Shown here: positions 52,804 through 61,670 of the stretch, piece by piece
Numbering within the stretch: position 1 is the stretch's first letter
How the letters are laid out: each line of letters starts with the position of its first letter
NCBI RefSeq assembly: GCF_038443675.1
Contig: NZ_CP151762.1
Coordinates: forward strand, 2,108,001 to 2,172,000
DNA length: 64,000 nt
Reading direction: 5' to 3'
From: Yoonia sp. G8-12
GTDB taxonomy: Bacteria; Pseudomonadota; Alphaproteobacteria; Rhodobacterales; Rhodobacteraceae
Program-made: the position numbers and the translations under genes
The notes under the pieces: generated by a model
Databases searched by the model: none
What the model saw: only the letters and a program-made list of their open reading frames with translations
Told to the model about the DNA's origin: nothing

Positions 52804-53452
52804 AGTCGCGCAGTTTCTTGCGTTGGCCCAGAAACAACAACAAATCATCGCGCTCCAACGTGCAATCGCTCCCATCCTGACCGAGAAATTCGGTCCCCCG
52901 CATGACGCCGATGCAGCGTAAGTCGAACTCTTCCGTATGTTTCAGGTCGGACAGGGATTTGCCCTCGAAGCTCTCGGGAATGCGGAAATTCACGACGTGA
53001 TAGCCATTGCCCAGACTGACGTAATCACGAACCAACGGGTTATGCAGAACCTGTGCAATGTGTTGCCCTACCTCGACCTCTGGGTGAATAATGCGGTCGA
53101 CGCCAAGCTTGCTGAGGATGCGGTGGTGTGTCTTGGTCGTCGCCTTCGCCCAGACGACGGGCACGCCGATCAGTTTGAGGTTGATCGCAGCCAGAATGCT
53201 GGCCTCGAGGTCCGACCCCATCGCCACAAGACCGATTGCGCAATCTGCCAATCCGGCCTCACGCAATGCCACGTCATCGCGCGCATCCACAATCATCGCT
53301 TGAGACAGATCTTCTGCGTGTCTTGCGACCCTGTGTTCGGCAATATCGATCCCGATGACGTGGTTGCCAAAACGCTGTAGTTCGGTGGCGACGGTGCTTC
53401 CGAAATTTCCAAGGCCAATGACGCCGAATGCTCGATTTTTGTGCTTTGCCAT
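52787..53452 (-). CDS. Potassium uptake regulatory protein KtrA/TrkA
   Basis: This 221-residue cytoplasmic RCK protein has the Rossmann motif GVIGLGNFGSTVATEL (~9-24), VDARDDVALREAGL and a C-terminal RCK_C domain (GKSLSDLKHTEEFDLRCIGV, in parts). The size is that of KtrA, not the ~450-residue TrkA, so the pair is a Ktr-type system. It binds ATP/ADP or NAD(H) and gates the membrane subunit, whose gene overlaps its 3' end and is frameshifted. Start MAKHKNRAFG at 53452. Confidence 0.9.
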   Translation of the reverse strand: MAKHKNRAFGVIGLGNFGSTVATELQRFGNHVIGIDIAEHRVARHAEDLSQAMIVDARDDVALREAGLADCAIGLVAMGSDLEASILAAINLKLIGVPVVWAKATTKTHHRILSKLGVDRIIHPEVEVGQHIAQVLHNPLVRDYVSLGNGYHVVNFRIPESFEGKSLSDLKHTEEFDLRCIGVMRGTEFLGQDGSDCTLERDDLLLFLGQRKKLRDFAGSL

Positions 53453-54018
53453 GATGTTATGATTGGCCAATCCATTTGTGTGTAAATTTGGTGTGTTCAC
53501 TATTCGGTATGCGTCACCGAACAACGCGCGTGGACAGTATTCGTTCCGATTTATATTACTGTGAGTATGTGAAAGAGGATAGCCGGATCAAACCCATATA
53601 AAGACTGTTGTGGATTTCGTCAGGTCAGGTCCTGTGATGAATAAGCCACCGACAAAATGCCTCTGTCACAACTGCTTATTCGGCTATGCATAAACGACTG
53701 CCTTTGACTTTATGACAAGTCCCGCTGGAACCCCAACAGTTGTTGAATATTTCATCACTGGGGATAGCAGCCATTCGTGTGCAGTGCAGCATCAGTCAAA
53801 ATGGGCTCTCCCGGCACCTTAGCCGTGCTGATCAAGAGCGGCTGCTTCAGGAAACCGCGCTTTTCGCTGCAACGCACACAAACTGGTAAGGCGCGGACGA
53901 AAAGAATCTTCGTCGTAGTTCCACGAACGTCGGCTTCAAAGACCAGAGACAAGTCATTTAACAAATGGAAAAAGCGCCAAAGTTCACACTTGAAGCCTGC
54001 ACTTAAACCCAACAAGTA
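53453..54018. other. 566-base stretch without recognised genes
   Basis: This AT-richer stretch separates the Ktr genes from the AraC regulator. Short open frames (53755-54015 minus, 53777-54103 plus) overlap each other on opposite strands and match no family I know. The left part must hold the ktrA promoter. It may mark the edge of the accessory region. Confidence 0.5.
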
Positions 54019-55050
54019 TCATTCCGTGGTCGCTCTCACCTGCGCCGGTGTTTGCCCTGTCCAGGCACGAAACGCGCGGTGGAAGGCATTGGTGTCGCGG
54101 TAGGCGAGCAGGCTGGCGACCTGTTTGACCGACATGTCGCTATTGCGCAGGTATCTTAGCGCGAGAGATTTTCGCGTGTCGGTCAGAATGTCCTGAAAAG
54201 TAACGCCCTCTGCTTGCAGTTCCCGCAGCAGCCCCGTGCGGCTTTTCGACAGGCGTTCGCACACATAGGCAATCGACGGATCGCCATCGCCAATGGCCTC
54301 GATCAAGCAGGCACGGACGCGTTCTGGCATGCTGATTGCCGTATTGGCTTGCGCAAGTTGCAGCTTAAGATCCGGCTCGACGGAGGTCCAAAGGGCTGCG
54401 TTTTCTGACACCAGAGAGAGGCGCGCATCCGGTGGCGAATAGACAATCTCGGGATCGCCGATCAGTGGCATGATGCCGAAGACTTCAGCCAATTCATGCC
54501 GCTTTTCATCGGATACGTGGAAAAACACCTTTTCGGGCACAAGGCGCCTTGCCGTACAGGAACACGCCTTTTCATGTAAAAAGAGCAGGATTCCCGGCGC
54601 AAGGCACGCGGGGAAATCAGTGTTTTGCCGCAAGAGACGGATGGCGACACGCAAGCGGCCTCTGTCGTTTTTGACCGTCATCGTCATCGGACCGAAAACG
54701 TGTTTGAACTTTGCAAACCGTTCAAAACCGGTACGCAGGTCAGGGGCGCAAGACAAGGCAAAGAAAATCGGGGATGTTGCCCCATTGGCAAGGCCGCGAC
54801 CTATGTGTGTTTCAATGTCGGTGCGCTTGGATCGCGCAACGATCGTATCCCAGATTTTGAAGAAGTCAGCTTCGGTGATACGGACGCCGTGACCGGTGGC
54901 AATGCGCTCGGGCAGGCCCGCGTCAAAGACAACGTCGCGGGGGTCCATTTCCATCAGTTTGCAGACGGCTCCGAACAGGATCGTTGTTGAATAGAGTGCG
55001 GTGTTGTCGTGATCCACGGCAGAGCCTCTTCGCCAATTTCTTACTTTCAT
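54019..55050 (-). CDS. AraC-family regulator with arabinose-binding-like N-terminal domain
   Basis: This 343-residue protein has an N-terminal ligand-binding region (DVVFDAGLPERIATGHGVRITEADF in parts, ~25-200) of the kind found in OruR/ArgR-like AraC regulators, and a C-terminal AraC HTH (LALRYLRNSDMSVKQVASLLAYRDTNAFHRAFRAWTG in parts, ~290-330). It is divergent from the molybdenum hydroxylase operon with ~128 bases between starts, so it most likely activates that operon. Start ATG 55050; GTG 55017 is also possible. Confidence 0.85.
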   Translation of the reverse strand: MKVRNWRRGSAVDHDNTALYSTTILFGAVCKLMEMDPRDVVFDAGLPERIATGHGVRITEADFFKIWDTIVARSKRTDIETHIGRGLANGATSPIFFALSCAPDLRTGFERFAKFKHVFGPMTMTVKNDRGRLRVAIRLLRQNTDFPACLAPGILLFLHEKACSCTARRLVPEKVFFHVSDEKRHELAEVFGIMPLIGDPEIVYSPPDARLSLVSENAALWTSVEPDLKLQLAQANTAISMPERVRACLIEAIGDGDPSIAYVCERLSKSRTGLLRELQAEGVTFQDILTDTRKSLALRYLRNSDMSVKQVASLLAYRDTNAFHRAFRAWTGQTPAQVRATTE

Positions 55051-55177
55051 TCGTGGCGGGTTTGCGGCGGGCAAGCAAGCCGTTTGGGACGATTTGCAAG
55101 TCTTTGGGACGAAGTGCAAGTTGCCGCGGGGCTTCCCCGCCATCACGGTCAAGGGAACGCTCATTGGAGGATTTTCA

Positions 55178-55636
55178 ATGGAATTGACGGTAAACGGCGA
55201 AACGAAAACGGTTGCGCTGCCCGAGGACACGCCGCTGCTCTGGGTGCTGCGTGAAGGGCTGAACATCACAGGCGTCAAATACGGCTGCGGGATTGCCCAA
55301 TGTGGCGCTTGCACCGTCCATATCGACGGAGAGGCCGTGCGATCCTGTCAGGTCGCACTTGGCGACGTCTGGGGTGCTGTCACCACCATTGAAGGCCTCG
55401 GCCAGCGTGACGCCTTGCACGCGGTGCAGCAGGCATGGATCGACCATCAGGTCGCTCAGTGTGGCTATTGCCAGTCCGGTCAGATCATGCAGGCGGTTGA
55501 TCTGCTCAGTTACAATTCAACACCAACCGACGAGGATATTGACGATATCATGAGCGGCAACCTGTGCCGCTGCGCCACCTATCCGCGCATCCGCGCCGCC
55601 ATTCATACGGCTGCGGCCAAGATGGCAGAGGGCTAG
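55178..55636 (+). CDS. Molybdenum hydroxylase [2Fe-2S] subunit (IorA-like)
   Basis: This 152-residue small subunit has the two iron-sulfur sites of the xanthine oxidase family: KYGCGIAQCGACTVHIDGE (~35-53) and CGYCQSGQIM ... GNLCRCATYPRI (~98-140). It passes electrons from the molybdenum site of the next gene's product. Start MELTVNGET at 55178 with GGAGG upstream. No cytochrome c or FAD subunit is adjacent, so the electron acceptor is unknown. Confidence 0.93.
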   Translation: MELTVNGETKTVALPEDTPLLWVLREGLNITGVKYGCGIAQCGACTVHIDGEAVRSCQVALGDVWGAVTTIEGLGQRDALHAVQQAWIDHQVAQCGYCQSGQIMQAVDLLSYNSTPTDEDIDDIMSGNLCRCATYPRIRAAIHTAAAKMAEG

Positions 55637-55639
55637 GTC

Positions 55640-57892
55640 ATGGCAGCGCTTCGAAAAATTGCACGGCGGACGTTTCTGGTGGGATCGGTCGCTGTCGCGG
55701 GTGGCGTCGTTTTTGGGGTGCGGTCCTACAACGCGCGTCTTGAAAACCCATTGACTGCGCGTCTTGGGACAGGCGAGGCGGCTTTGACGCCATATGTCAA
55801 AATTTCAGCCCATCGCATCACAATCATCACGCCGCGTGCTGAGATGGGCCAAGGCATCCATACAACGCTTGCCGCGATGGTCGCCGAAGAACTGGATGTT
55901 GAATTAAGCGATATTCGCACCGAACACGGCCCCCCTTCATCGGCGTATTACAATGGCGGTGTGGTCGAGGAAGGCTACCCCTTTCCCGCAACGGATATGG
56001 GGGCGGTCGCCGAATTTGCGCGCGCGCAGCGGGACATTCCGGCGGTCTTTCTAAGCTATCAGATTACCGGTGGATCGACCTCGACCCATGACGGCTATGA
56101 AAAAATGCGCGCGGCGGGGGCCGTCGCACGGGAGACTTTGAAACTGGCCGCATCTGCGCGGACCGGATTGCCTGCCGCGACTTTGACGACACAGGCGGGG
56201 GCGGTGATTTTGCCCAATGGCCAGAAAATCCCCTACACGGACCTTGCCATGGATGCCGCCGCGATTGACCCGCCCCGGACGCCAGAGCTGCGACCAAAGG
56301 CTGACTGGCGCATCCTTGGCAAATCGCAAGACAGGCTGGATGTGGTCGACAAATCGACAGGTGCAGCAATCTACGCCAGCGATATTCGGCTACCGGGGAT
56401 GCGGTTCGGTGCCGTGCGGCGAAATCCGTATGTTCGGGGTGATCTCGCCACCTTTGATGCGACAGAGGCCTTGGCCATGCCCGGCATTGATGCGGTCGTT
56501 GATATCGGCAATGGCGTTGTGGTCGTGGCAGAGACGACTTGGGCCGCAATGCAAGCCTTGGATGCAATTGAATATGAGTGGAAAAACCCCAGCCTGCCGC
56601 GCGACACGGAAGGTCATTTCGACGTTCTGGCGCGGGCGTTCATACCCGAGAACCTCGACTCGCGTCAGCGCGATGATGGCGATGTGGAGGCGGCATTTGA
56701 GGGCGCAGATATCATAGAGGCTGAATACCGCGTTCCCTATCTGGCCCATGCCACACTTGAACCTATGAGTGCTGCAACCTGGCTGGATGGTGACACCCTG
56801 CGTATCTGGACAGGCACGCAAGGCCCGACCGTCGCCCGGCGCGAGGCTGCAAAGGCCGCCGGTCTTGAAGAAGACGCTGTTGAACTGACCACAACGCTGC
56901 TTGGTGGCGGTTTCGGGCGGCGCGGCGAGATGGATTTCGTGCAGATCGCGGCAAAAGTTGCTGTGGCGTTGCCCGACGTGCCCATCTTGGTCACCTATCC
57001 CCGCGAAGAGGACATGTCGCGCGGCCCCTACCGTCCGGCCAGCATCGGGCGGTTCAGGGCCGCCGTGACCGATGGTCAGTTGACAGCAGTTGATATCTCC
57101 TCAACCTCACCCAGTATCTTCAGAGGCATCACAGAGCGTGGCGGATCGCCCGCGCCGATCCCTGACTTCGTGCCAGATTTCACCATCTCTCAGGCGCTCT
57201 GGGACCAGCCCTATGGCATCGAAAACTATCGTGCGAGCGCTTACCGCAGCCCCGATCTGTTGCCTGCCAGCTTCTGGCGCTCTGTCGGGGCTTCCCAGAA
57301 CGCATTTTTCCATGAATGCATGATGGATGAAATCGCCGTCGCAGCAGGGCGTGATCCGGTGGAAATGCGCCTTGGGCTAATCACCGATGACCCTAGCCGC
57401 AGGGTGCTGGAAGCCGTCGCCGAAATGTCGGATTGGGGTGTTGCGCGCGGGCCAGACCGCGCCCTTGGTGTGGCGTTTTCACTTTGCTTTAGTGCGCCGA
57501 CCGCGCAGGTCGTGGAGGTGATGCAGACCCCGAACGGTCTGAAGGTGACGCAAGCGTGGGTCGCCGTGGATGTCGGTGTTGCGCTTGATCCACGCAACCT
57601 TGATGCGCAGCTGATTTCCGGCGTGAACTTCGGCCTTGGCGCGGCCATCGGGGAAAAGATCACCGTGACGGACGGCATGGTCGATCAAAGCAACTATCAC
57701 GATTATCCGCCGATGCGGATGTACCAGTCGCCGATCATCCATACCCTCATTCTGGAAAACGCACCCCACATTCGCGGAATCGGAGAGCCGGGAACACCCG
57801 CAGCAGCGCCGGCCCTCGCGAATGCCGTATTCGCGTTGACCGGCCAGCGCATCCGGACGCTGCCCTTGGGCGACAGCATCCCATTCATCTAG
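55640..57892 (+). CDS. Molybdopterin-binding hydroxylase large subunit (IorB-like)
   Basis: This 750-residue catalytic subunit of a xanthine dehydrogenase/aldehyde oxidase-type enzyme resembles isoquinoline 1-oxidoreductase. An RRTFLVG motif and hydrophobic stretch at ~9-27 look like a Tat signal, so the enzyme is probably periplasmic. GGGFGRRGEMDF and the catalytic Glu region GIGEPGTPAAAPALANA are present. It is 3 bases after the [2Fe-2S] gene. The substrate (N-heterocycle or aldehyde) cannot be told. Molybdenum cofactor genes are not in the window. Confidence 0.92.
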   Translation: MAALRKIARRTFLVGSVAVAGGVVFGVRSYNARLENPLTARLGTGEAALTPYVKISAHRITIITPRAEMGQGIHTTLAAMVAEELDVELSDIRTEHGPPSSAYYNGGVVEEGYPFPATDMGAVAEFARAQRDIPAVFLSYQITGGSTSTHDGYEKMRAAGAVARETLKLAASARTGLPAATLTTQAGAVILPNGQKIPYTDLAMDAAAIDPPRTPELRPKADWRILGKSQDRLDVVDKSTGAAIYASDIRLPGMRFGAVRRNPYVRGDLATFDATEALAMPGIDAVVDIGNGVVVVAETTWAAMQALDAIEYEWKNPSLPRDTEGHFDVLARAFIPENLDSRQRDDGDVEAAFEGADIIEAEYRVPYLAHATLEPMSAATWLDGDTLRIWTGTQGPTVARREAAKAAGLEEDAVELTTTLLGGGFGRRGEMDFVQIAAKVAVALPDVPILVTYPREEDMSRGPYRPASIGRFRAAVTDGQLTAVDISSTSPSIFRGITERGGSPAPIPDFVPDFTISQALWDQPYGIENYRASAYRSPDLLPASFWRSVGASQNAFFHECMMDEIAVAAGRDPVEMRLGLITDDPSRRVLEAVAEMSDWGVARGPDRALGVAFSLCFSAPTAQVVEVMQTPNGLKVTQAWVAVDVGVALDPRNLDAQLISGVNFGLGAAIGEKITVTDGMVDQSNYHDYPPMRMYQSPIIHTLILENAPHIRGIGEPGTPAAAPALANAVFALTGQRIRTLPLGDSIPFI

Positions 57893-58040
57893 ACAGGCAT
57901 TGGAACAGATCATGGCAGAAGACATCTACAGAGGCACCCGCCGTCGGCACCGACATGGGCCCGATCTTTTTAAGGGCCTCCGCCAGTTTTTCAGGTCCGA
58001 ATTTTACGAATCCCGGTTCACCAACCAAGGAGCTACCAAC

Positions 58041-58487
58041 ATGTCTCAACTCAAAACGATCCTTGCCGGTCTTGGCCTCGCGGCGGTGACATCCCTTCCT
58101 GTTGCTGCTCAGGACCGCTTTCCCGATCAGATGGTCCGTACACCTGCCGAGAATATTCCCTGGCAACCCTTGTTCCCGGGGGTCGAGGCCTTCGCGCTCT
58201 ACGGTGGTCTGGATCAGGGCGTGGCGACGGCGTTCATCGCCCGAACCGACCCCGGTCAGTCCATGGCACTCCCGCACACCCACTCTGATGGGTATTGGGG
58301 TTTCATCCTGGCGGGCAATCATCAGCATTGGGAAATGTCGGAACCCGATCAGGGGCCGATCCTCACGGCGGGATCAAGCTGGTATCAGCCCGCCGATGTG
58401 CCCCATGCGGACCTGTGCGTCGGGCCGGAGCATTGCATCACGCTTGTGGTCTTCGAAGAGCGCGCCGACTTCATTCCGGTTCAGTAA
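58041..58487 (+). CDS. Exported cupin-like protein
   Basis: This 148-residue protein has a signal peptide (LKTILAGLGLAAVTSLPVAAQ). LPHTHSDGYWGFILAGNHQHWE (in parts) and PADVPHADLCVGPEHC supply His/Glu residues of a cupin metal site. It may be an enzyme or a sensor/binding protein for the same compound as the periplasmic hydroxylase upstream. Start MSQLKTILA at 58041 after AAGGAG. Confidence 0.78.
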   Translation: MSQLKTILAGLGLAAVTSLPVAAQDRFPDQMVRTPAENIPWQPLFPGVEAFALYGGLDQGVATAFIARTDPGQSMALPHTHSDGYWGFILAGNHQHWEMSEPDQGPILTAGSSWYQPADVPHADLCVGPEHCITLVVFEERADFIPVQ

Positions 58488-58573
58488 CTCAAAGATGGCC
58501 GCGTGCGTCCCCAAAGGACGGGCGCGGCCCATGTTCGCCAATCCCCCTTCACATGCTGCATACGGAGCTTGCA

Positions 58574-59101
58574 ATGACCGATGAGCCCTATCGTACACGC
58601 GTCAACATGCTTGCCGTTATTACCTCCGCCGCCTTCTTCGGCGCCAATCTGTTCATTGGCGCGTCCATGGGGTTTTACTGGTTGAGCCTGCCTCCGGCGG
58701 ATTTCGCATCGCAGTTCTTTCCCCAGTTCAGCACTTTTCTGTATACGATCATGCCGCTGTTCCTTTTGATGCCGATTGGTCTGATCCTGTCGGCACGGCT
58801 TGATTGGGGGGCACCTGACGCACGACGCAACTGGGTTATCGCGCTTTGGCTCTACCTTGCGGTTTCACTGATCACGGTGTTTTTCCACATGCCGCTCAAT
58901 GTGAGGCTTGCTGGCGCGATTGGCTCGCCCGTTGCTGATACGCTGTCTTTCTACACGGCTATCGCGTTGACCGGACCAGTGACCGAGGAAAACTCAGCGA
59001 CCATTCGCACGCTTTGGCTGTTGGGCCATATCCCACGGATTTTCATCACACTCGCTTTGCCAATCTACGCAATGCGGGCCGTCACAGCAGGGTTGCGCTG
59101 A
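58574..59101 (+). CDS. Four-helix membrane protein of unknown family
   Basis: This 175-residue protein has hydrophobic segments at about 15-40, 55-80, 95-115 and 145-170. VTEENSATIRTLWLLGHIPR is a distinctive loop. It may belong to a DUF1772-like group, but I am not sure. It is in line with the hydroxylase and cupin genes and ends one base before the hydrolase start. Start ATG 58574 with GGAG upstream. Confidence 0.7.
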   Translation: MTDEPYRTRVNMLAVITSAAFFGANLFIGASMGFYWLSLPPADFASQFFPQFSTFLYTIMPLFLLMPIGLILSARLDWGAPDARRNWVIALWLYLAVSLITVFFHMPLNVRLAGAIGSPVADTLSFYTAIALTGPVTEENSATIRTLWLLGHIPRIFITLALPIYAMRAVTAGLR

Positions 59102-59102
59102 C

Positions 59103-59960
59103 ATGAAGCTTGAATTCTGCACAATCGACGGCCTCCGGATCAGGTACGCCGCCGCTCGCAAGCCGGGCAAGTCACAGGTCATCCTGACCTCGCCGCAACC
59201 GATGAGTATTCTGACTTATGAGGCATGGTGGGATCGCCTCGCCGAACAGTTCGATGTGGTCGCGGTGGACCTGCCTAACCATGGCGGCTCGGACGCAGCA
59301 CGCCATGTCACGACCGTCAGCCAGCATGCACAATTCCTTGGCAAGATTCTGGATCAATTCGAGCTTTCCGACCCGCATTTTATCGGGCCGGATATCGGAA
59401 CACCCGTAGCCCTCCGGTTTATGGCCGACACGCCTGATCGTCTGAAATCTGCCACGCTGGGCGATGCCGGATGCGTCGGCTTGGTTGAAGGATCATGGCT
59501 GTTCAGGCAACTGGTCTACTCACGGGCAATGCGTTTCGCCACGCTTTCCGCGGGCGGTGCTCTCGGCGGTCGCATTTATTGCGCCGTTGCAAATGCGATC
59601 GGGTATCGGCTTAGTCGACCAACCCCCGCCGCCAAGGCAGACTACCTGGCGGGGTCTACAACATTTGCAAAGCTCAGGGGGCAGGTTGATTTCTTGGGGA
59701 GCTACCCAAACGAAACACCGTCACTTCAAACGGATGTACTCAAAATCAAAACCCCGATACAGGTTCTGCACGGTGAATTTGATACATTCGTATCGGTGTT
59801 CAATTCGAGGCGGCTGGACGACCTGCTGTCCAACAGCCGTTTCGCCATCATACAAGGCGCCGCCCACTACGCATGGGAAGATGCGTCTGAAGATTATCTC
59901 GCACGGGTCCTGACCTTCATAGCCGAAGTCGAAGCCAGTGATGAGGATGCGGTTCAATGA
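59103..59960 (+). CDS. Alpha/beta hydrolase with Asp at the nucleophile position
   Basis: This 285-residue enzyme includes VVAVDLPNHGGSD (~55-67; oxyanion-side loop), FIGPDIGTPVALRF (~98-111) where the nucleophile elbow has Asp in place of Ser, and GAAHYAWED (~256-264) with the catalytic His. Asp is typical of haloalkane/haloacetate dehalogenases and epoxide hydrolases, so it may cut C-halogen or epoxide bonds rather than esters. It overlaps the next gene's start by four bases (ATGA). Confidence 0.82.
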   Translation: MKLEFCTIDGLRIRYAAARKPGKSQVILTSPQPMSILTYEAWWDRLAEQFDVVAVDLPNHGGSDAARHVTTVSQHAQFLGKILDQFELSDPHFIGPDIGTPVALRFMADTPDRLKSATLGDAGCVGLVEGSWLFRQLVYSRAMRFATLSAGGALGGRIYCAVANAIGYRLSRPTPAAKADYLAGSTTFAKLRGQVDFLGSYPNETPSLQTDVLKIKTPIQVLHGEFDTFVSVFNSRRLDDLLSNSRFAIIQGAAHYAWEDASEDYLARVLTFIAEVEASDEDAVQ

Positions 59961-60361
59961 CAATCGAAGCCGTGAGTATCCTGATATATACCATGTTGTT
60001 GTTTGGCGTTGTTGTCACACAAGCCACCTATGCCGGGATCACTGCCGGGAATGCCTTTGGCTTTTCAAATCGTGAGGGCCCGCAGCCCGGGTTGGGACCG
60101 TTTGGCAGGCGGGTCGACCGGACGCTCGCCAACCTCAAGGAAGGCGCAATCATCTATCTTCCGCTTGCGGTGATGGCTGTCGCACTTGAGGTGTCCAACA
60201 TCTGGACGGTTGTCGCGGCAGTCAGCACAATCATCTCGCGAACGCTTTATGTCCCGATCTTCTTCGCAGGTATCCCCGTCCTGCGCACAGTAATCTGGGC
60301 ACCAAGTTTTGTTGCCGTCCCAGTCATGGTCTGGGGCATCTTGGTTGGACCGGGCAGTTAA
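59957..60361 (+). CDS. MAPEG-family membrane protein
   Basis: This 134-residue protein has four membrane helices. DRTLANLKEGAIIYLPLAVMAVA (in parts, ~54-76) carries the NxxE-type glutathione-site segment of the MAPEG family, whose eukaryotic members conjugate or isomerise lipids with glutathione. It is translationally coupled to the hydrolase (ATGA overlap). A six-pair hairpin AGCCTT/AAGGCT starts right at its stop codon (60361-60376) without a T-run. Confidence 0.8.
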   Translation: MTIEAVSILIYTMLLFGVVVTQATYAGITAGNAFGFSNREGPQPGLGPFGRRVDRTLANLKEGAIIYLPLAVMAVALEVSNIWTVVAAVSTIISRTLYVPIFFAGIPVLRTVIWAPSFVAVPVMVWGILVGPGS

Positions 60362-60604
60362 GCCTTCCATAAGGCTGCATTGATGATGATCAGCGTGAAA
60401 CTCAAAAAAACGGTGTGAATAAAACCGGTCGTTTGTCGGTTGTGCAGCATCATACACTTTGAGCTCCTGTTGACACCTTCGCCGCGCAGGACGTGAACGA
60501 CTGGTCCCAGATCGCCCCCCGTTCGCTGCGACTGTCATTAGGGTCAGGATGCATTGAGTTCCTGCGTATCGCGTGATTCACGGCCCCAAAAACGGCACGG
60601 TGAC

Positions 60605-60768
60605 ATGAGTGACCGCTACTGGCTGACCGACGAGTAGATGGTCAAGCTTCCCCTTCTTGCCGGAAGTCGCATGGCAAGCTTCGGGTCGATGATAAGCGAG
60701 TTTTGAGCGGATCTATCTTCATCAACCGCAATGGCTTGCGCTGGCGCGACGCGCCGGGGGCCTACTTT
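60605..60768 (+). pseudogene. IS5-family transposase remnant, N-terminal fragment
   Basis: MSDRYWLTDE followed by an in-frame stop, then after frameshifts SGSIFINRNGLRWRDAPGAY, matches the beginning of IS5/IS427-group transposases. About 55 codons remain; the rest of the gene and any right end are missing. It lies in the 400-base gap 60362-60761, which otherwise holds nothing recognised. The final bases overlap the stop codon of the DUF924 gene on the other strand. It is evidence of past mobile-element activity at this site. Confidence 0.8.
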
Positions 60769-61511
60769 ATCAGCCGGTTGAAGGACCCCTTGCCGCCAGC
60801 CCAGATGGGCAGACTTTCCTTGTCGTCGAGCCATGCTTTTTCAGCGGCCGTACTCTTGCGGCTGAATTCGGCGTTTCGCTGTGGGTATCGGCCGAACTTT
60901 TGCAGCACCTGTCGGTGCTGGTCGATGGCCGGTTTGTTGCGCTCGGCAAACAATCGGAAACTCGGATAGGTTTCGATGGCCAGATCGACAAAGTCGCAGG
61001 CAAGGTCCAGATCCGCGACATCTTCGGAATGTGCGAGGGCCCAAGGCAACAGATAGAGATAGGCCGCCGGGAGAGTGAGCGTATCTTCGATCATATGCGG
61101 GGCCATCAATGCGCGCATCAGGTCGCGGGCAATCGGATCGTATGAGAAAGCCTCTGCGCTGCCACGAAAACAGGATCGTGACAATTGATCGGCCAGAAAC
61201 ACCTTGGCCACTTTGCCTTCGAGGCTGTCCCAGCCTTTGCCGGTCAAACTCGGGGGATCGGCCTTCAGTTCGCGTACCACCGGAGCAAAGGGCTGGCAAA
61301 ACCCATCAAGCGCCCGACCGCGTTGAAACCAGATCGTCATCAGGGGCCGCACAGTTTCGTCGCAGTTCAGACTGTCACGGGTTGCGGGGTCAGCGGTATC
61401 GCAGCCACACAGATAGTTGAGCACGCTGCGCGGCGACCCGGGGCTTTTGACCGCCCGAACAACATCAGGGCGCTGGCGAAAACTTTCGGGTGTCAGTTCA
61501 GAGTTGGACAA
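60762..61511 (-). CDS. DUF924-family protein
   Basis: This 249-residue, mostly helical protein has FLADQLSRSCFRGSAEAFSYD and FGRYPQRNAEFSRKST (in parts), the two conserved blocks of DUF924 (TPR-like; function unknown). Its stop codon lies inside the IS5 remnant, and the last ~10 residues (WAGGKGSFNRLIK region) may have been altered by the insertion or its decay. Start at 61511 (MSNSELTPE). It stands apart from the operon upstream. Confidence 0.83.
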   Translation of the reverse strand: MSNSELTPESFRQRPDVVRAVKSPGSPRSVLNYLCGCDTADPATRDSLNCDETVRPLMTIWFQRGRALDGFCQPFAPVVRELKADPPSLTGKGWDSLEGKVAKVFLADQLSRSCFRGSAEAFSYDPIARDLMRALMAPHMIEDTLTLPAAYLYLLPWALAHSEDVADLDLACDFVDLAIETYPSFRLFAERNKPAIDQHRQVLQKFGRYPQRNAEFSRKSTAAEKAWLDDKESLPIWAGGKGSFNRLIK

Positions 61512-61670
61512 GCGTCTTTCCTTCTATCGTCCGTCAGGAAGGTTTCTGGCCGTTCAATCGCCAATCCCTGATAACGGTAATGTCGCAGGCGAGAGTTGAT
61601 CCCGCCTGCTTGGTTGCAGCTCATGGGCTCCACATTGCGCGGTTGGTTCTGTTCGCCGGTAGCGCCGCGC

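Noticed and set aside
53755..54103. Two overlapping short frames on opposite strands before the AraC gene
   Set aside because: Neither has a recognised domain or a good ribosome site; noted as an empty stretch instead.
57912..58040. Basic small frame between the hydroxylase and cupin genes
   Set aside because: It is in frame with the cupin gene but the signal peptide start at 58041 with its own AAGGAG is far better.
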